Of a stretch of DNA of 64,000 nucleotides, positions 29,205-37,267 are shown in pieces; the first letter of the stretch is position 1; each line of letters starts with the position of its first letter. Source of the DNA: Akkermansia sp. RCC_12PD (GTDB taxonomy: Bacteria > Verrucomicrobiota > Verrucomicrobiia > Verrucomicrobiales > Akkermansiaceae). A model generated the notes under the pieces. That model was not told the DNA's origin and did not search any database. It saw only the letters and a list, made by a program, of their open reading frames with translations. The DNA lies in contig NZ_CP143889.1 in assembly GCF_036417355.1 (NCBI RefSeq), forward strand, positions 2,976,001 through 3,040,000, in the 5' to 3' direction. The position numbers and the translations under genes were made by a program.

Positions 29205-29517
29205 AATATCTTCTTTTTCTGTATTTTGTTATTTACCGTTCCGGTCATGACAGGACGGTCTGGGCCGACTGCGGGACATTCCGTCCGGCAGGCCGTAAAA
29301 CGACTTGCCCTTAAAAACACCCCGTTCCCCGCATCCGGAAGGAACGCTATGCCGCCTGCCGAACGGTCCCGGCCAGCGCACGTCCCTATCCAATAACGGA
29401 ATTCATATAAAATGCATCCGGAGAAGCCCGGAACGCATACCTGCCACCGATGGCACAAAAGAGGCGCCAGCCAAACATGATGCACCAGAAAAAAATTTCC
29501 GCCAATCATGGGGTGCT
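29205..29517. other. Divergent intergenic region in the phage relic
   Basis: About 310 bp between the leftward portal group and the rightward tail-protein group. The left edge is T-rich (TTTTCTGTATTTTG). It is the likely site of two divergent promoters. The rightward frame is open into this region from about 29305, but that part is not protein-like. Confidence 0.5.
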
Positions 29518-30138
29518 ATGACAAATGAATCCATTCTTCAACCGGACACACCGTCCGCACTGGATATATGCAATGCCGCACTATCCAAAATCGGGGAGGC
29601 TCCTCTGGACGCCCTGATTGCCAATGAATCTACAGCGTCCCGCCTTTGCGTTCTACACTACCATCCGGCCCGCAGGGAGACCCTCTGCATGGCCCGGTGG
29701 ACATTCGCCACCGTGCAAATCACGCTGGACTCCGTTTCCGCACAGGCGCCCAATTCCCTGACGCCCTATCAATTCACCCTGCCGAAAGACTGCCTGCGCA
29801 TCCTGGATGTGGAATGCACGGAATGGAAAATGCAGGGCCGCCGCATTCTCGCCTCCCGGGCACCGCTGCGGATGAGCTACATCGCGGACATTGAAGACGC
29901 AGAACAATTCGATCCCCTCTTCATGGATGCCCTGGCGACGCGACTGGCGGAAAAACTGGCCATGCCCATGACGGGGAACCAGAACCTGCGCCAGAACCTT
30001 CATCAGGAATTCCACAAGATCATCCTTCCGCAGGCCGCCACGGTCAACGCCGTCCAATCCTTCTCCAATGACTCTCACCCTCTGTTGGACCTCTTGAGAA
30101 AAATGAGGGCCCCCCACAATCCGGAAGATTGTGAATAA
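29518..30138 (+). CDS. Tail tubular protein A-like phage protein
   Basis: 206 residues; T7 gp11 has 196. The chosen start gives MTNESILQPDTPSALDICNAALSKIG; the ALDICNAALSKIGEAPL segment, LCVLHYHPARRETLCMARWTFA and FTLPKDCLRILDVE match the gp11-like family of tail tube/adaptor proteins that dock to the portal. It is oriented away from the portal gene, unlike an intact podovirus, which indicates rearrangement. Followed by a winged-helix gene after 50 bp. Confidence 0.75.
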   Translation: MTNESILQPDTPSALDICNAALSKIGEAPLDALIANESTASRLCVLHYHPARRETLCMARWTFATVQITLDSVSAQAPNSLTPYQFTLPKDCLRILDVECTEWKMQGRRILASRAPLRMSYIADIEDAEQFDPLFMDALATRLAEKLAMPMTGNQNLRQNLHQEFHKIILPQAATVNAVQSFSNDSHPLLDLLRKMRAPHNPEDCE

Positions 30139-30188
30139 CTTGAAAATAACAAGTGAATAATATCTAAAAAACCTGTGAATAAAAATTC

Positions 30189-30482
30189 ATGAAAGCCTTG
30201 GACTTCATCCAAATATTCGCTTCCAACGTACGCAGGATGGACTTCCGCCTCAGCAGCGCGCAAGTCATTCTGGCCATCATTGCCGGGTACCGGCGTCACA
30301 GCACCATCACGGAAGCGACGCGGCTGCACCCCAACACCGTTACAAACATTTTGCAGGACCTCATCGCGCAGGGTTACGTGGAGCGCTTCGGGGACTGCCG
30401 TCCCTATGTCTACCGCTCTACGGAGAGAGGCAGGCAACTGGCCGGAAACCTGCTGGACAAACAAACACAGCCGGACTCATGA
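30189..30482 (+). CDS. Small winged-helix DNA-binding protein
   Basis: 97 residues. STITEATRLHPNTVTNILQDLIAQGYVERFG reads as a helix-turn-helix with recognition helix, followed by the beta-wing RPYVYRSTERGRQLAGNLL, typical of MarR-like regulators. Its stop overlaps the start of the next gene by 4 bp (ATGA), so translation is probably coupled. A regulator of the phage module is likely; the target is unknown. Confidence 0.75.
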   Translation: MKALDFIQIFASNVRRMDFRLSSAQVILAIIAGYRRHSTITEATRLHPNTVTNILQDLIAQGYVERFGDCRPYVYRSTERGRQLAGNLLDKQTQPDS

Positions 30483-30736
30483 ACGATCCCCTGCTCAGCA
30501 CGGAAGAAAAACGCCGCTGGCTTGCCCGTGTCTTCCGGGATACGGACGGAGAATACTCCCAGGCAGACAAATTCAAAGCCCTGGTGGAAGACACCAAACT
30601 GGCCGCCCTCCAGCAGGAAGAAGAGGAATTCAAACGCCAGAGTGAAACAGGAACCGCAGTGCAGGACCCCCTGCTGGCCCTGCTCCGTTCCCTGCCGCCC
30701 GCCGAACTCAACCCGAAAGATCGACCCATTCCCTGA
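30479..30736 (+). CDS. Terminase small subunit-like protein (remnant module)
   Basis: 85 residues. LSTEEKRRWLARVFR near the N-terminus, then DKFKALVEDTKLA, follow the pattern EEKRxxLARxxR...DKLxALExDxKLA common in phage terminase small subunit-like proteins. It overlaps the winged-helix gene by 4 bp. The large terminase gene, which normally follows, is absent: after this gene come a strong terminator and then the CRISPR array. Family assignment is from motif memory and is tentative. Confidence 0.5.
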   Translation: MNDPLLSTEEKRRWLARVFRDTDGEYSQADKFKALVEDTKLAALQQEEEEFKRQSETGTAVQDPLLALLRSLPPAELNPKDRPIP

Positions 30737-30754
30737 CTCCTTCGGCAGAAAACA

Positions 30755-30793
30755 AAAAAGCACCCCGGACTTATCTGGTCCGGGGTGCTTTTT
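30755..30793 (+). terminator. Terminator at the end of the phage relic
   Basis: 16-bp perfect stem (AAAAAGCACCCCGGAC at 30755-30770 with its complement at 30778-30793). The degenerate end of CRISPR array 1 begins 8 bp later, so the hairpin may also stop the pre-crRNA coming from the right. Confidence 0.92.
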
Positions 30794-30801
30794 AATCATC
30801 G

Positions 30802-31768
30802 TACAAGTCAGCCGGCCTCCTTGCGGAGAGCGACCGCTCTCCGCAGACACCTCATCCGCCTCCCTCTCGTTTCAATCCACGCCCTCCTTGCGGAGAGCGA
30901 CCCCATCCGCACGCCGGTCCGCTCTCTAGCCTATGTTTCAATCCACGCCCTCCTTGCGGAGAGCGACTCTCCTGCGCCGTCAATCACTTCCACCTTCACG
31001 GTTTCAATCCACGCCCTCCTTGCGGAGAGCGACAGACGGAACAGAAGAGTGCGTGGGAGATTCATACGTTTCAATCCACGCCCTCCTTGCGGAGAGCGAC
31101 GGATGGTGCCTGTACTGCAATTTCCTGCTTCATGTTTCAATCCACGCCCTCCTTGCGGAGAGCGACTTTCGGAATTTATCAAGTACGCTACTCCACGTCT
31201 TGTTTCAATCCACGCCCTCCTTGCGGAGAGCGACTTTGAACGGCACGTCAGTTGACACAAAATTGCCGGTTTCAATCCACGCCCTCCTTGCGGAGAGCGA
31301 CCCAGGTGTACAATATCTTCAATGAGTTCGTCAGGTTTCAATCCACGCCCTCCTTGCGGAGAGCGACCGCGCCGCCTTTGCTTCCGTAACAGCAGCAGCC
31401 TGTTTCAATCCACGCCCTCCTTGCGGAGAGCGACAGCATCAGGAGTACCAGGAATAACTTCCTGCAAGTTTCAATCCACGCCCTCCTTGCGGAGAGCGAC
31501 TCAATTTTAAGGTCAGGCGCGAGATAGTACACCCGGTTTCAATCCACGCCCTCCTTGCGGAGAGCGACCTTCTTCAGCACAAGTACCTGTATTTCTTCAA
31601 CGCGTTTCAATCCACGCCCTCCTTGCGGAGAGCGACTCCAGGTCTTTTCGTCCCCTCCTTTTGCCGGGGGTTTCAATCCACGCCCTCCTTGCGGAGAGCG
31701 ACGCCATGGCCCCTTCAGCGTCGCAACGGATTCCGGTTTCAATCCACGCCCTCCTTGCGGAGAGCGAC
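30802..31768 (-). CRISPR. CRISPR array 1 (33-nt repeats, 15 units)
   Basis: Fourteen full 33-nt repeats start at 30869, 30935, 31001, 31068, 31134, 31202, 31269, 31335, 31402, 31468, 31536, 31604, 31670 and 31736, plus a degenerate one at 30802-30834; 14 spacers of 33-35 nt. On the plus strand each begins GTTTCAATCCACGC and ends GGAGAGCGAC. On the minus strand it ends ATTGAAAC, the 5' handle of type I-C crRNAs, and folds as GCTCTCC-GCAA-GGAGGGC. The degenerate repeat at the left end marks the old end, so the leader is on the right, next to cas2, and transcription runs leftward. Confidence 0.97.
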
Positions 31769-31968
31769 TGCCCCAACGGTACATGTTGTTAATCAATCAT
31801 GCAAGCGGGGCTTTGCGCCAACTTCACGAAGACGGTACATCACATACCGTCTTCTCTTCATCATACTTGGTTGTCAATCTGCGTTTTCCAATGTCTTACA
31901 AGAATCGCCGACTTCCCGGCAATTTGATGTAAGCTTGGGGTTGGCGCAAAGGCCATGTCAAACAGCAC
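31769..31968 (-). promoter_or_regulatory. Leader of CRISPR array 1
   Basis: 200 bp between array 1 and cas2. A pair of inverted 11-mers, TTTGCGCCAAC (31812-31822) and GTTGGCGCAAA (31940-31950), frames a segment whose right-hand 70-80 bp (from about 31870) closely match the leader of array 2. A perfect 10-bp hairpin (GAAGACGGTA at 31828-31837 with TACCGTCTTC at 31845-31854) lies inside and is absent from leader 2. The 43 bp between the last repeat and the first 11-mer are not shared. Promoter and integration signals are expected here. Confidence 0.8.
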
Positions 31969-32259
31969 TCAAATGATCAACGGCCCGGAAATGTCATAGC
32001 TCTTTTCCTTGCCTAATTGTTCGATTTTATGATGCCAATTGGACCCCATGTGGTAAATCCGGAGGCTGTCACTGTCCTGATCAATAATTTTAAGCAACTT
32101 GCTCCTGATTTCAACCAATTGGGCCGGAGAAACCTCGCATTCAAACACGGAATTCTGTACTCTCTGCCCGATGTTTTCACAAGCACGGGCAACCCGCCTC
32201 AGGCGGCGCTGGCCGGCCTTGTCTTCCGTAACAACATCGTAGGTGATGAGAATATACAT
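31969..32259 (-). CDS. cas2: CRISPR-associated endonuclease Cas2, type I-C
   Basis: 96 residues from MYILITYDVVTEDKAG, the usual I-C Cas2 length; the frame opens eight codons earlier. The ferredoxin-like pattern is clear: ITYDV first strand, GQRRLRRVARACENIGQRVQNSVFE, and C-terminal SGPLII. With Cas1 it forms the spacer integrase. It lies 13 bp after cas1 and ends next to the leader of array 1. Confidence 0.95.
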   Translation of the reverse strand: MYILITYDVVTEDKAGQRRLRRVARACENIGQRVQNSVFECEVSPAQLVEIRSKLLKIIDQDSDSLRIYHMGSNWHHKIEQLGKEKSYDISGPLII

Positions 32260-32272
32260 GGAGAGAAAGCAT

Positions 32273-33292
32273 TTATTTGCCAATAAACGGAGGATAACAA
32301 TCCATATCTCCGCGCAGATGGCGTGCCAGCAACAGCGCCTGAATATGGATCAGCAGTCCCAGCGTGGTTTTCTCCTGGAGGAAGGGATGAACCAGAACGG
32401 TTTTCTTGCGTTCCTGCCATGCGGTCAGAACTTTTTTACGGGAATCCTCCTTCAAAAAGACGGCTCCGGATTCTTCCCTGTCAAAGTCGTCTGAAGATAT
32501 CTGCTTGCGGTTAATCAGAGTCAAGGCCAGACGGTCCGCCAAAGGAGCCCGGAATTCTTCCATAAGGTCCAATGCCATGCCGGGGCGTCCCGGACGATCG
32601 CGGTGCAGAAACCCTGCAGCCGCGTCAATCCCGGAGCTTTCCAAGGCGGACCTGGCATCATGGCACAACAAACTGTACAAAAAGGAAAGCAACGCGTTGA
32701 AACAGTCCTTTGGCGGTCGTCTGTTGCGGCCTTCAAATACCAGTTCCGGATCTTCCGTGCGCTGGCAGTGGGACAGGCAGGAAAAATACGTTTCCGCGGC
32801 GGAGCCTTCAATTCCCCGCAGAATGTCTCCGGAAACGCACCCGCGGACCATGCGGCAAAAAGCAGCCAGCCGGTTCACTTCTTCCGAAAGATTTTTCCCG
32901 TAAGTCCTCTGTGCCCTCAACAGCAAGTTGCGGCAATTGGCGATTTTTGCGGCAATCATTTCCCGCGCCACTACAACCCATTTTGCTTCTTCATCGGCCC
33001 AGCGGTACTGTTCCCGGCGCAACAGGATGTTTCCTTTCATGAATCCCTGCACGCCAGCCAGGAATTTACCGTAAGGATTGCAGAACGACAGTGTAATTCC
33101 TTTTTCCGCACAGGCCCCCATCAAATACGGAGACACGCCGATATCCCACCCCAGCGTGACGATTCCTTCCAGATTATGAAGAGGGACCCGCAGCAGGCAC
33201 TGACCTTCCGAATTTACTTTTACAGTATCTCCGTCCTTGGACAGCCAGCATCCTTCCAGCGTCACGAACAATGTATTTAAATGCTTCTTCAT
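32273..33292 (-). CDS. cas1: CRISPR-associated integrase Cas1, type I-C
   Basis: 339 residues. N-terminal beta domain with LEGIVTLGWDIGVSPYLMGACAEKGITLSF; C-terminal helical domain with ALLSFLYSLLCHDARSALESSGID, then the catalytic His/Asp region GFLHRDRPGRPGMALDLMEEFRAP, all typical. Cas1 catalyses spacer integration with Cas2. It overlaps cas4 by 4 bp at its start. Composition is closer to the chromosomal genes than that of cas3-cas7. Confidence 0.96.
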   Translation of the reverse strand: MKKHLNTLFVTLEGCWLSKDGDTVKVNSEGQCLLRVPLHNLEGIVTLGWDIGVSPYLMGACAEKGITLSFCNPYGKFLAGVQGFMKGNILLRREQYRWADEEAKWVVVAREMIAAKIANCRNLLLRAQRTYGKNLSEEVNRLAAFCRMVRGCVSGDILRGIEGSAAETYFSCLSHCQRTEDPELVFEGRNRRPPKDCFNALLSFLYSLLCHDARSALESSGIDAAAGFLHRDRPGRPGMALDLMEEFRAPLADRLALTLINRKQISSDDFDREESGAVFLKEDSRKKVLTAWQERKKTVLVHPFLQEKTTLGLLIHIQALLLARHLRGDMDCYPPFIGK

Positions 33293-33957
33293 AAATCATC
33301 AGCCTCCCACATATTCAGACTTTCCTCAAATACTTCGTCCACACGGTCCTTCATTCCCAGCCTGCGTTCCCGGCATACGTCCGGAAGGCAGTCGTTGACC
33401 AGAGAACAGGATTTACAGGCTTTGGAATATTGGGGCAAAGGCGTTACCACTCCGATCAGGATATCCCTGGTTTCCCGAATAATCCGAACCGTCAGGGAAC
33501 GCAATTCATCATCAAACGCCACCTCATGCCTCCTCTGGGTTTTCCCGTAAAATAAAAACCCCGCAGGAATGGCCGTTCCGAACATTTCCTCCAGGCACAA
33601 GGCCTGGGCGCATACCTGCACTTCGTCCGCGCGATGCGGTTTTGGCTTGCCTACCTTGTATTCCACCGGAGTCATGGATATGGGAACGCCGCCTTTTTCA
33701 GCATAAACAGCCTCCACAACATCCGCAATGCCGTGAATTCCCCATTGGAGGGAGGAAACATGCAGGGAACGCAGAATTTTCTTTCGTCCGCGGTTTTCCG
33801 TCATGCCGGAATCCGCCCGTTCATGAAATACATTCCCTTCCGCCGTAAACTGGTTGTCAGCCCACACACATTCCAGATGAATCAGCGCGCACTGCCTGGG
33901 ACAGTACAGATAATGCTGCAATGCCGCCAGGGGAACGGAAAAGAGAGAAGGTAGCAT
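33289..33957 (-). CDS. cas4: CRISPR-associated exonuclease Cas4, type I-C
   Basis: 222 residues. Fe-S cluster Cys residues are visible at the N-terminus (HYLYCPRQCALIHLE) and C-terminus (ACKSCSLVNDCLP); the RecB-type nuclease motifs read GIADVVEAVY, MTPVEYKVGK and the QVCAQALCLEE helix. In type I-C, Cas4 trims prespacers and checks the PAM before Cas1-Cas2 integrates them. First gene of the leftward cas4-cas1-cas2 operon, divergent from cas3. Confidence 0.95.
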   Translation of the reverse strand: MLPSLFSVPLAALQHYLYCPRQCALIHLECVWADNQFTAEGNVFHERADSGMTENRGRKKILRSLHVSSLQWGIHGIADVVEAVYAEKGGVPISMTPVEYKVGKPKPHRADEVQVCAQALCLEEMFGTAIPAGFLFYGKTQRRHEVAFDDELRSLTVRIIRETRDILIGVVTPLPQYSKACKSCSLVNDCLPDVCRERRLGMKDRVDEVFEESLNMWEADDL

Positions 33958-34018
33958 CCGATAAATTTGTTTGAAAATGTTACTATTGCATAAAATAATA
34001 AAAAAATCAATTCATACA

Positions 34019-34046
34019 TTGAAAATCCCACGGAAAAGACTATTCT
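34019..34046 (+). promoter_or_regulatory. Candidate promoter of the cas3 operon
   Basis: TTGAAA (34019-34024), 16-nt spacing, TATTCT (34041-34046), about 36 bp before the cas3 ATG, in the AT-rich 125-bp gap between cas4 and cas3. A purine-rich GGAAAGGA stretch sits about 10 nt before the ATG. Read by eye only. Confidence 0.35.
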
Positions 34047-34082
34047 GATTTTCCGTACCCAACTGGAAAGGATACATGGCAC

Positions 34083-36545
34083 ATGCTAGCACGGCCCGGA
34101 CAGACAATAGAACAACACACACATGAGTGTACTGTAGGAGCTTCACTCAATGCCTCAAGAATAGGTTTGGCAAGGACGGCTGCTCTGATTGGAGCGTTCC
34201 ATGATTTTGGAAAATGGAGTGATGCCTTTTATGACTATATGGAAGCTATTGCCTCGGGGAAAAATCGTACTCGGAAGGGCTCCGTCGATCATTCTACGGC
34301 AGGAGCACAACATTTATGGCGTTATTTCACAGATGGACGGCAAGCAATAGAGCCCTTTGAAAGATATTGGGTCCAAATAATAGCCCTCTGCTGTCTTTCC
34401 CATCATGAAGGGTGCCTGATTGATAACTTAAAGACAGAGGGAACAAATCATTTCAAGGCACGCATTACCAAAGACGTCCGGCAATCCTATTATGAAGAAG
34501 CCTGGAAAAATATACCGGCAGAAGAAAAGGCCCGGATGCAGGAATTGCTTTCAGACCCGGCATTAAGGGAAGAATGGCGTTCGTTTGACGCCCTACTCCG
34601 GAAAGGTGAAAAAAAACTTTCCTCCAGGGAAATAAAATACCGATATGGCCTTTTATCTCGCTTTTTACTGAGTTGTCTTGTAGATGCCGATCATTCCAGT
34701 GCGGGGGGCGAACCGATTGAAGCCGTACCTACTCCTCCATGGGATAAAATGTTGGCAAATCTGGACAGATATCTGGCGCGCCTTGCCTCACGAGGAATGA
34801 TTGATGATTTGCGGGCAGAAATTTCCCAACGCAGTTTCACCGCCGCTGACCGTCCTCAAGGCAAGTTTTTGATGACACTCCCCACAGGAGCCGGAAAAAC
34901 TTTGGCAAGCCTGAGATTTGCATTGACTCATGCCCTGAAGCACCAGCTGGACCGGCTAATTTATGTCATTCCCTACACTTCTATTATTGATCAGAATGCA
35001 GCCACTATCCGCGAGGCATTGGGAAATGAGTTTGCCGACCTTATTCTGGTTCATCATGCCAATGTGCTGGTGGATCCAAAAAACGATCTATCTGAAGAAG
35101 AACTCTACCAGGAGGAAAAACGCCGTTATAAAGCAGAATGTACGTGGAAATCTCCCGTCATCCTGACAACGGCAGTACAGTTTCTACAGACTCTGTTTTC
35201 CAAGGGTAGCAGCTATGTGCGCCGTATGAACAGTTTGGCCAGTTCCGTGATCATTTTTGATGAAGTACAAGCACTTCCGTTAAAATCGACCTACCTGTTG
35301 ACGTCTGCATTAAATTTCATGGAAGAAGTCATGGGATGCAGTCTTGTTTTATGCACGGCCACGCAACCTATATGGAGCCAATTGGAAGACGAAAACTGGC
35401 ACTTAAGATTAAATCCGGATCCTCATATCATTCCCGACTATCAACGGTACTTTGAATTGTTTTATTCCAACCGCCGGATCGCTGTGAATATAATTGAAGA
35501 ATCCGAAAAATGGAAGCTGCAGCAATTTGCCGATTTTGCTCTAAAACAAGCTCAAAGCGGGAGAAATACCTTAATGGTTGTTAATACCAAAACATTTGCC
35601 CGCAATTTATATGAGGCGTGTGGAGACGTACCGGACGTGCAAATCTACCATTTGAGTACGAACATGATTCCACAGGATCGCTCAAATATCATCACCAATA
35701 GAATAGACAAGCAATCTCTTAAAACGGCTAAAAGGATAAAAAAGCCCGTTTTGTGCTTTAGTACGCAATTGATTGAAGCGGGGGTGGATGTAGACTTTGA
35801 TGTAGTTATTCGCAGTGCAGCCGGGTTGGATTCCCTTGTCCAAGCCGGAGGCCGTTGCAACAGAGATGCTCAACTGGATAAAGGAGAAATCTTTGTCGTT
35901 TTCCCATCTGAGAAATTGGAAAATATAAACAAACTGGAAGAAATCAACATAGGCAAGACTCTTTTAAAAACGATTCTCCCTGATGTGCAAGGCAATACCA
36001 ACTTACTCATGGAAGAGAACGCCTTGAACTCATTTTATCAATATTATTATTCCGAAAATAAGAGCAGGCTGTATTATCCGTTGAAAACCAACAGTTACAC
36101 TATGATGGACCTTCTTTCGACGAACAGTACCATCAAAATGGAGGCTCAACGGATCCAGACCGATTACTCCTTTATGCTTCTGCACCAGTCCTTCCAGGAG
36201 GCAGCAAAAAATTATCAAGTTCTGGAAGGTTTATCAACCCCCGTCATTGTAAGTAAAGGAAAAGGTGCAGAAATCACTGAGCATCTGCGGGCCTTGGCAC
36301 ATCCCCACTCCAAGGAAGAATGGGAAGCAGTCCGGAAGTTGCTCAAGGAAGCCATGGAATATACTCTCTCCTTAAACTATACAGAGAAGGATATCAATGC
36401 CATGCTTGCAAGCGGCATCATTGCCTTATTGCCCACGGATTATCCTGTCTATATACTTTCAAAACATCATTATGATGAAAAAACTGGTTTTTCATGGTCA
36501 AAGTCGGAACCATATGCTAAAAATCCGAACGGCCTTACCGTTTAA
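34083..36545 (+). CDS. cas3: CRISPR-associated helicase-nuclease Cas3, type I-C
   Basis: 820 residues. The N-terminal HD nuclease has LIGAFHDFGKWSDAF and, further on, SHHEG. The SF2 helicase has Walker A in MTLPTGAGKTLAS, Walker B as IIFDEVQALP, ATQPIWSQ, and motif VI as SLVQAGGRCNRD. Cas3 is recruited by the target-bound Cascade to unwind and degrade foreign DNA. First gene of a rightward operon with cas5c 12 bp downstream. AT-richer than the chromosomal genes and cas1, which suggests a separate source. Confidence 0.95.
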   Translation: MLARPGQTIEQHTHECTVGASLNASRIGLARTAALIGAFHDFGKWSDAFYDYMEAIASGKNRTRKGSVDHSTAGAQHLWRYFTDGRQAIEPFERYWVQIIALCCLSHHEGCLIDNLKTEGTNHFKARITKDVRQSYYEEAWKNIPAEEKARMQELLSDPALREEWRSFDALLRKGEKKLSSREIKYRYGLLSRFLLSCLVDADHSSAGGEPIEAVPTPPWDKMLANLDRYLARLASRGMIDDLRAEISQRSFTAADRPQGKFLMTLPTGAGKTLASLRFALTHALKHQLDRLIYVIPYTSIIDQNAATIREALGNEFADLILVHHANVLVDPKNDLSEEELYQEEKRRYKAECTWKSPVILTTAVQFLQTLFSKGSSYVRRMNSLASSVIIFDEVQALPLKSTYLLTSALNFMEEVMGCSLVLCTATQPIWSQLEDENWHLRLNPDPHIIPDYQRYFELFYSNRRIAVNIIEESEKWKLQQFADFALKQAQSGRNTLMVVNTKTFARNLYEACGDVPDVQIYHLSTNMIPQDRSNIITNRIDKQSLKTAKRIKKPVLCFSTQLIEAGVDVDFDVVIRSAAGLDSLVQAGGRCNRDAQLDKGEIFVVFPSEKLENINKLEEINIGKTLLKTILPDVQGNTNLLMEENALNSFYQYYYSENKSRLYYPLKTNSYTMMDLLSTNSTIKMEAQRIQTDYSFMLLHQSFQEAAKNYQVLEGLSTPVIVSKGKGAEITEHLRALAHPHSKEEWEAVRKLLKEAMEYTLSLNYTEKDINAMLASGIIALLPTDYPVYILSKHHYDEKTGFSWSKSEPYAKNPNGLTV

Positions 36546-36557
36546 CTTACCATTATC

Positions 36558-37253
36558 ATGGGAAATAACATAGAATATCTGGTATCAGGGAAATTAGCCT
36601 TATTCACTGATCCCCTTACCCGCATGGGCGGTGAAAAATGCTCTTACCATATCCCCACCTATGAAGCATTAAAAGGGGTGACCAAATCCGTCTACTGGAA
36701 ACCCACCATTAATTGGGTCATTGATGAAGTACGCGTCATGAATCCTGTCCGTACTTTCGCAAAAAACATGAAACTGATCAAGTATCATGAAAGCGGCGCC
36801 GAATTATCCGTATATACCTATTTAACAGACGTTTCCTATCAGGTACGGGCACATTACGAGTGGAATTTGCTTCGCGATGATATGAAGGCGGACCGAATTG
36901 AAGGCAAGCATTCCGCCATTATCCAGCGCACGCTGGAAAAGGGCGGAAGACGCGATATCTGCCTGGGTGCGCGCGAATGCCAGGCTTATGTGGAACCGTG
37001 CCGGTTTGGAGAAGGCCCGGGAGCGTATGATGATATTCCGGAATTAGCCTTTGGCGTTATGTTCCATGGATTTGATTATCCGGATGAAACAGGAAGAGAA
37101 GAATTGGGAGTACGGTTCTGGAAACCTGTCATGAAGAATGGGATTGTTAAATTCATTCGTCCCGAAGAGTGCAAAATAACCAGAGCTGTCCGCAAGATGA
37201 AAGCTAACCCTCCACGATCATGTGGTGTAAATGATTTATCTTTAGAAGAATAG
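36558..37253 (+). CDS. cas5c: Cas5c (Cas5d), crRNA-processing Cascade subunit
   Basis: 231 residues. N-terminal KLALFTDPLTRMGGEKCSY and SYHIPTYEALKG match the I-C Cas5 family, as do VYWKPTINWVIDEVRVMNPVRT and LGARECQAYVEPC. In type I-C, which lacks Cas6, this protein cuts the repeat RNA and caps the 5' handle. It must handle the repeats of both arrays if both are used, since no cas6 is present. It is 14 bp before cas8c. Confidence 0.94.
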   Translation: MGNNIEYLVSGKLALFTDPLTRMGGEKCSYHIPTYEALKGVTKSVYWKPTINWVIDEVRVMNPVRTFAKNMKLIKYHESGAELSVYTYLTDVSYQVRAHYEWNLLRDDMKADRIEGKHSAIIQRTLEKGGRRDICLGARECQAYVEPCRFGEGPGAYDDIPELAFGVMFHGFDYPDETGREELGVRFWKPVMKNGIVKFIRPEECKITRAVRKMKANPPRSCGVNDLSLEE

Positions 37254-37267
37254 AAAGTGAGGTAAAC

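Noticed and set aside
29305-29517. 5' extension of the tail tubular A-like gene
   Set aside because: The added residues are not protein-like and lie in the divergent promoter region; the family begins at the ATG at 29518.
30700-30801. Copy of the tRNA-Val 3' end as a prophage attachment repeat
   Set aside because: No matching sequence seen here or near 42.6 kb.
30785-31932. Several ORFs with repeated RFNPRPPCGER or FQSTPSLRRAT phrases
   Set aside because: They are translations of CRISPR array 1 repeats, not genes.
34076-34126. ATG at 34076 as the cas3 start or a leader peptide
   Set aside because: It opens a 16-codon frame out of register with cas3; no evidence of function beyond chance.
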